Origin: Spirochaetia bacterium
Lineage (GTDB): Bacteria; Spirochaetota; Spirochaetia; Sphaerochaetales; Sphaerochaetaceae
Assembly: GCA_022482625.1 (NCBI GenBank)
Contig: JAKVOU010000001.1
Location: forward strand, 372,001-436,000
Length of the DNA stretch: 64,000 nt
Reading direction: 5' to 3'
Below the pieces are notes generated by a model, which saw only the letters and a program-made list of their open reading frames with translations, did no database searches and had not been told where the DNA came from. Below are positions 62,932-64,000 of the stretch, one piece after another (positions within the stretch are counted from its first letter, which is position 1; each line of letters begins with the position of its first letter). The position numbers were made by a program, and so were the translations under genes.

Positions 62932-63738
62932 TTACCCCTTCGGCTGGATTAATTCCAGTCCATTTTTTTGCAAGAGAAACGTATCCTCAGTGTCAACTTC
63001 AAGCACATGGGCATCAATTCTGACGCTTACAGGCTCGCTGTTTCCTGCTACCCTGGCATCATACAGACCCTGCCGGGGAAGCAACTGTTTCAACTCTTCT
63101 CTTTTATAATACAGACAGCTACCGGAAACATGGGAGGGTGTTGACCCCAAGTCCAGCAAATACGGTCTGCCGAGCAATTCCCGGACAATGTCCAGTCTGC
63201 CCTCGACAAGTTGTTTTCTGACCATGCTGCTGCTGATGACCTTTCCCTTGCAATCAAGGACTGCAGGAGGAACAACCAGAACAGTAGCAGGATACTTTCG
63301 AAGCAGATATTCCCGCAGCTGAGAAGCCCCATAAGACGTAGTGGGTTCACCGCATCGGAAATCCTCTCCGACGATCACCTTGTCCACCTTTACCGAAGCA
63401 AAAACTGAATCAAGGAACCTGTCTGCGCTAAGTTTACTGAATTCAGGAGAAAAGTCAATTACTATCTCCTTATCAAAACCAAGTTTCTCAAATATCCGGC
63501 TACGTTGTTCCTGTGTCGTCAACGGTAAACGTCTTTTCATCGTACCACACAGCATCTTGGGATTGACATTGAAAGTCATGACAAGTGCCAATGTATCCTT
63601 CCTTCGATTTTCAAGGCAATGTGAAAGGATAGAAATATGTCCTCGGTGCACTCCGTCAAACACACCGATGGTAAGATTGGCATGGAAGGATTCCAATGGT
63701 CTGCCCGCTGTAAATTCAGTAAAAGAAATCCTCTCCAT
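62932..63738 (-). CDS. ribF: RibF-type FAD synthetase, kinase part reduced
   Basis: RibF normally phosphorylates riboflavin and adenylates FMN. This protein is 268 aa against the usual 300-320. The N-terminal adenylyltransferase domain is intact: [16 protein letters not shown] (about 23-38) with the HxGH-like motif, [10 protein letters not shown], and [31 protein letters not shown]. The C-terminal riboflavin kinase domain is short, and its metal and phosphate motif G-x-P-T-A-N is missing; only an [12 protein letters not shown] strand remains. FMN may have to come from another kinase. It lies 4 nt before rpsO and 2 nt after the gene at the window end. Confidence 0.88.
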   Translation of the reverse strand: MERISFTEFTAGRPLESFHANLTIGVFDGVHRGHISILSHCLENRRKDTLALVMTFNVNPKMLCGTMKRRLPLTTQEQRSRIFEKLGFDKEIVIDFSPEFSKLSADRFLDSVFASVKVDKVIVGEDFRCGEPTTSYGASQLREYLLRKYPATVLVVPPAVLDCKGKVISSSMVRKQLVEGRLDIVRELLGRPYLLDLGSTPSHVSGSCLYYKREELKQLLPRQGLYDARVAGNSEPVSVRIDAHVLEVDTEDTFLLQKNGLELIQPKG

Positions 63739-63740
63739 TG

Positions 63741-64000
63741 CTAGTTCTCCTGCGGTATACGGGCAATAACCTTAGTACAGTTGCCTCCTGCATCAAATTC
63801 AATGACAGCCTTCAGCAACCCATCTGAAGTATACAGCAATCCATAACGGAAATCACAGGCAGAAGTGCAATCAACTGTAAGTTCTGATTTGTCGGGCCTT
63901 TTTCCACTGGACATCAACGAAAGGAAGGCCTTGTCAGGAATCGTACAGGAAACTACTCCCTTGAGCCTCAGCAACAAAGAATCCCTCTGAGATGCAAGAC
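63741..64000 (-). CDS. truB: C-terminal end of a gene, probably truB
   Basis: This is the last 86 codons of a frame that is open to the window edge. The visible end reads SQRDSLLLRLKGVVSCTIPDKAFLSLMSSGKRPDKSELTV and then strands such as DFRYGLLYTSDGLLKAVIEFD. This suits the small C-terminal RNA-binding domain of TruB, the tRNA pseudouridine-55 synthase. The order truB-ribF-rpsO-pnp is widespread, which is the main support. The catalytic domain is outside the window. Confidence 0.6.
   Translation of the reverse strand, partial: LASQRDSLLLRLKGVVSCTIPDKAFLSLMSSGKRPDKSELTVDCTSACDFRYGLLYTSDGLLKAVIEFDAGGNCTKVIARIPQEN

Overview
The window looks like a chromosome segment from a free-living or host-associated anaerobic spirochaete, most likely a Sphaerochaeta-type organism. 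That placement is an inference from gene content. The evidence is a GreA domain fused to a long helical N-terminus as in Treponema and Borrelia, a very long sigma-70 with an acidic N-terminal insert, many small lipoproteins, and the neighbourhoods recA-scpA-scpB-rluB-cmk-rpsA and truB-ribF-rpsO-pnp. No flagellar or chemotaxis genes are seen. Base composition is moderately AT-rich. Two stretches are visibly GC-richer: an insertion sequence at 14040-15660 and a TetR/oleate hydratase pair at 52313-54705.

Layout. 1-6874: two sulfatases flank a tripartite tricarboxylate-type transporter (TctC-TctB-TctA), followed by a glucose-6-phosphate isomerase; this reads as a small scavenging unit. 7078-12012: housekeeping and membrane genes (an FtsB-like protein, Sua5/YrdC, DUF1015, thiamine pyrophosphokinase, AroH-type chorismate mutase). 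12093-16576: one large beta-helix surface lipoprotein gene cut in two by a 1,621-bp DDE insertion sequence. The 4-bp target duplication is intact, and removing the element restores the frame exactly. 17048-25756: tRNA-Thr and tRNA-Tyr, a YkgJ-like gene, dnaG, a second shorter primase-like gene, rpoD, a zinc-ribbon coiled-coil protein, RNase P RNA and a lipoprotein. 25753-31219: mazG, glmS, a Sel1-repeat protein and a B12-type radical SAM protein.

31274-40336: a transposase-like gene that seems to have lost part of its catalytic triad faces an eight-gene operon: methyltransferase, FmdE-like protein, FecCD-type ABC importer (lipoprotein, permease, ATPase), LarE, LarB, LarC. LarB/C/E make the nickel-pincer nucleotide cofactor, so the importer is probably for nickel or a related metal. 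The operon has a ~210-nt leader holding a terminator-like hairpin and two hairpins with the same AGGAA loop. No LarA-type enzyme is in the window. This operon is the best candidate here for an incompletely described system.

40509-48953 (minus strand): lipoprotein, TPR membrane protein, rpsA, cmk, rluB-like, scpB, scpA, recA, rpe. 49135-51861: the GreA fusion, with a terminator-like hairpin in its leader. 52313-54705: TetR regulator and oleate hydratase, probably acquired. 54785-64000 (minus strand): murJ, tgt, lptG, lptF, dut, pnp, rpsO, ribF and the end of a probable truB. No CRISPR array, prophage or rRNA operon was seen.
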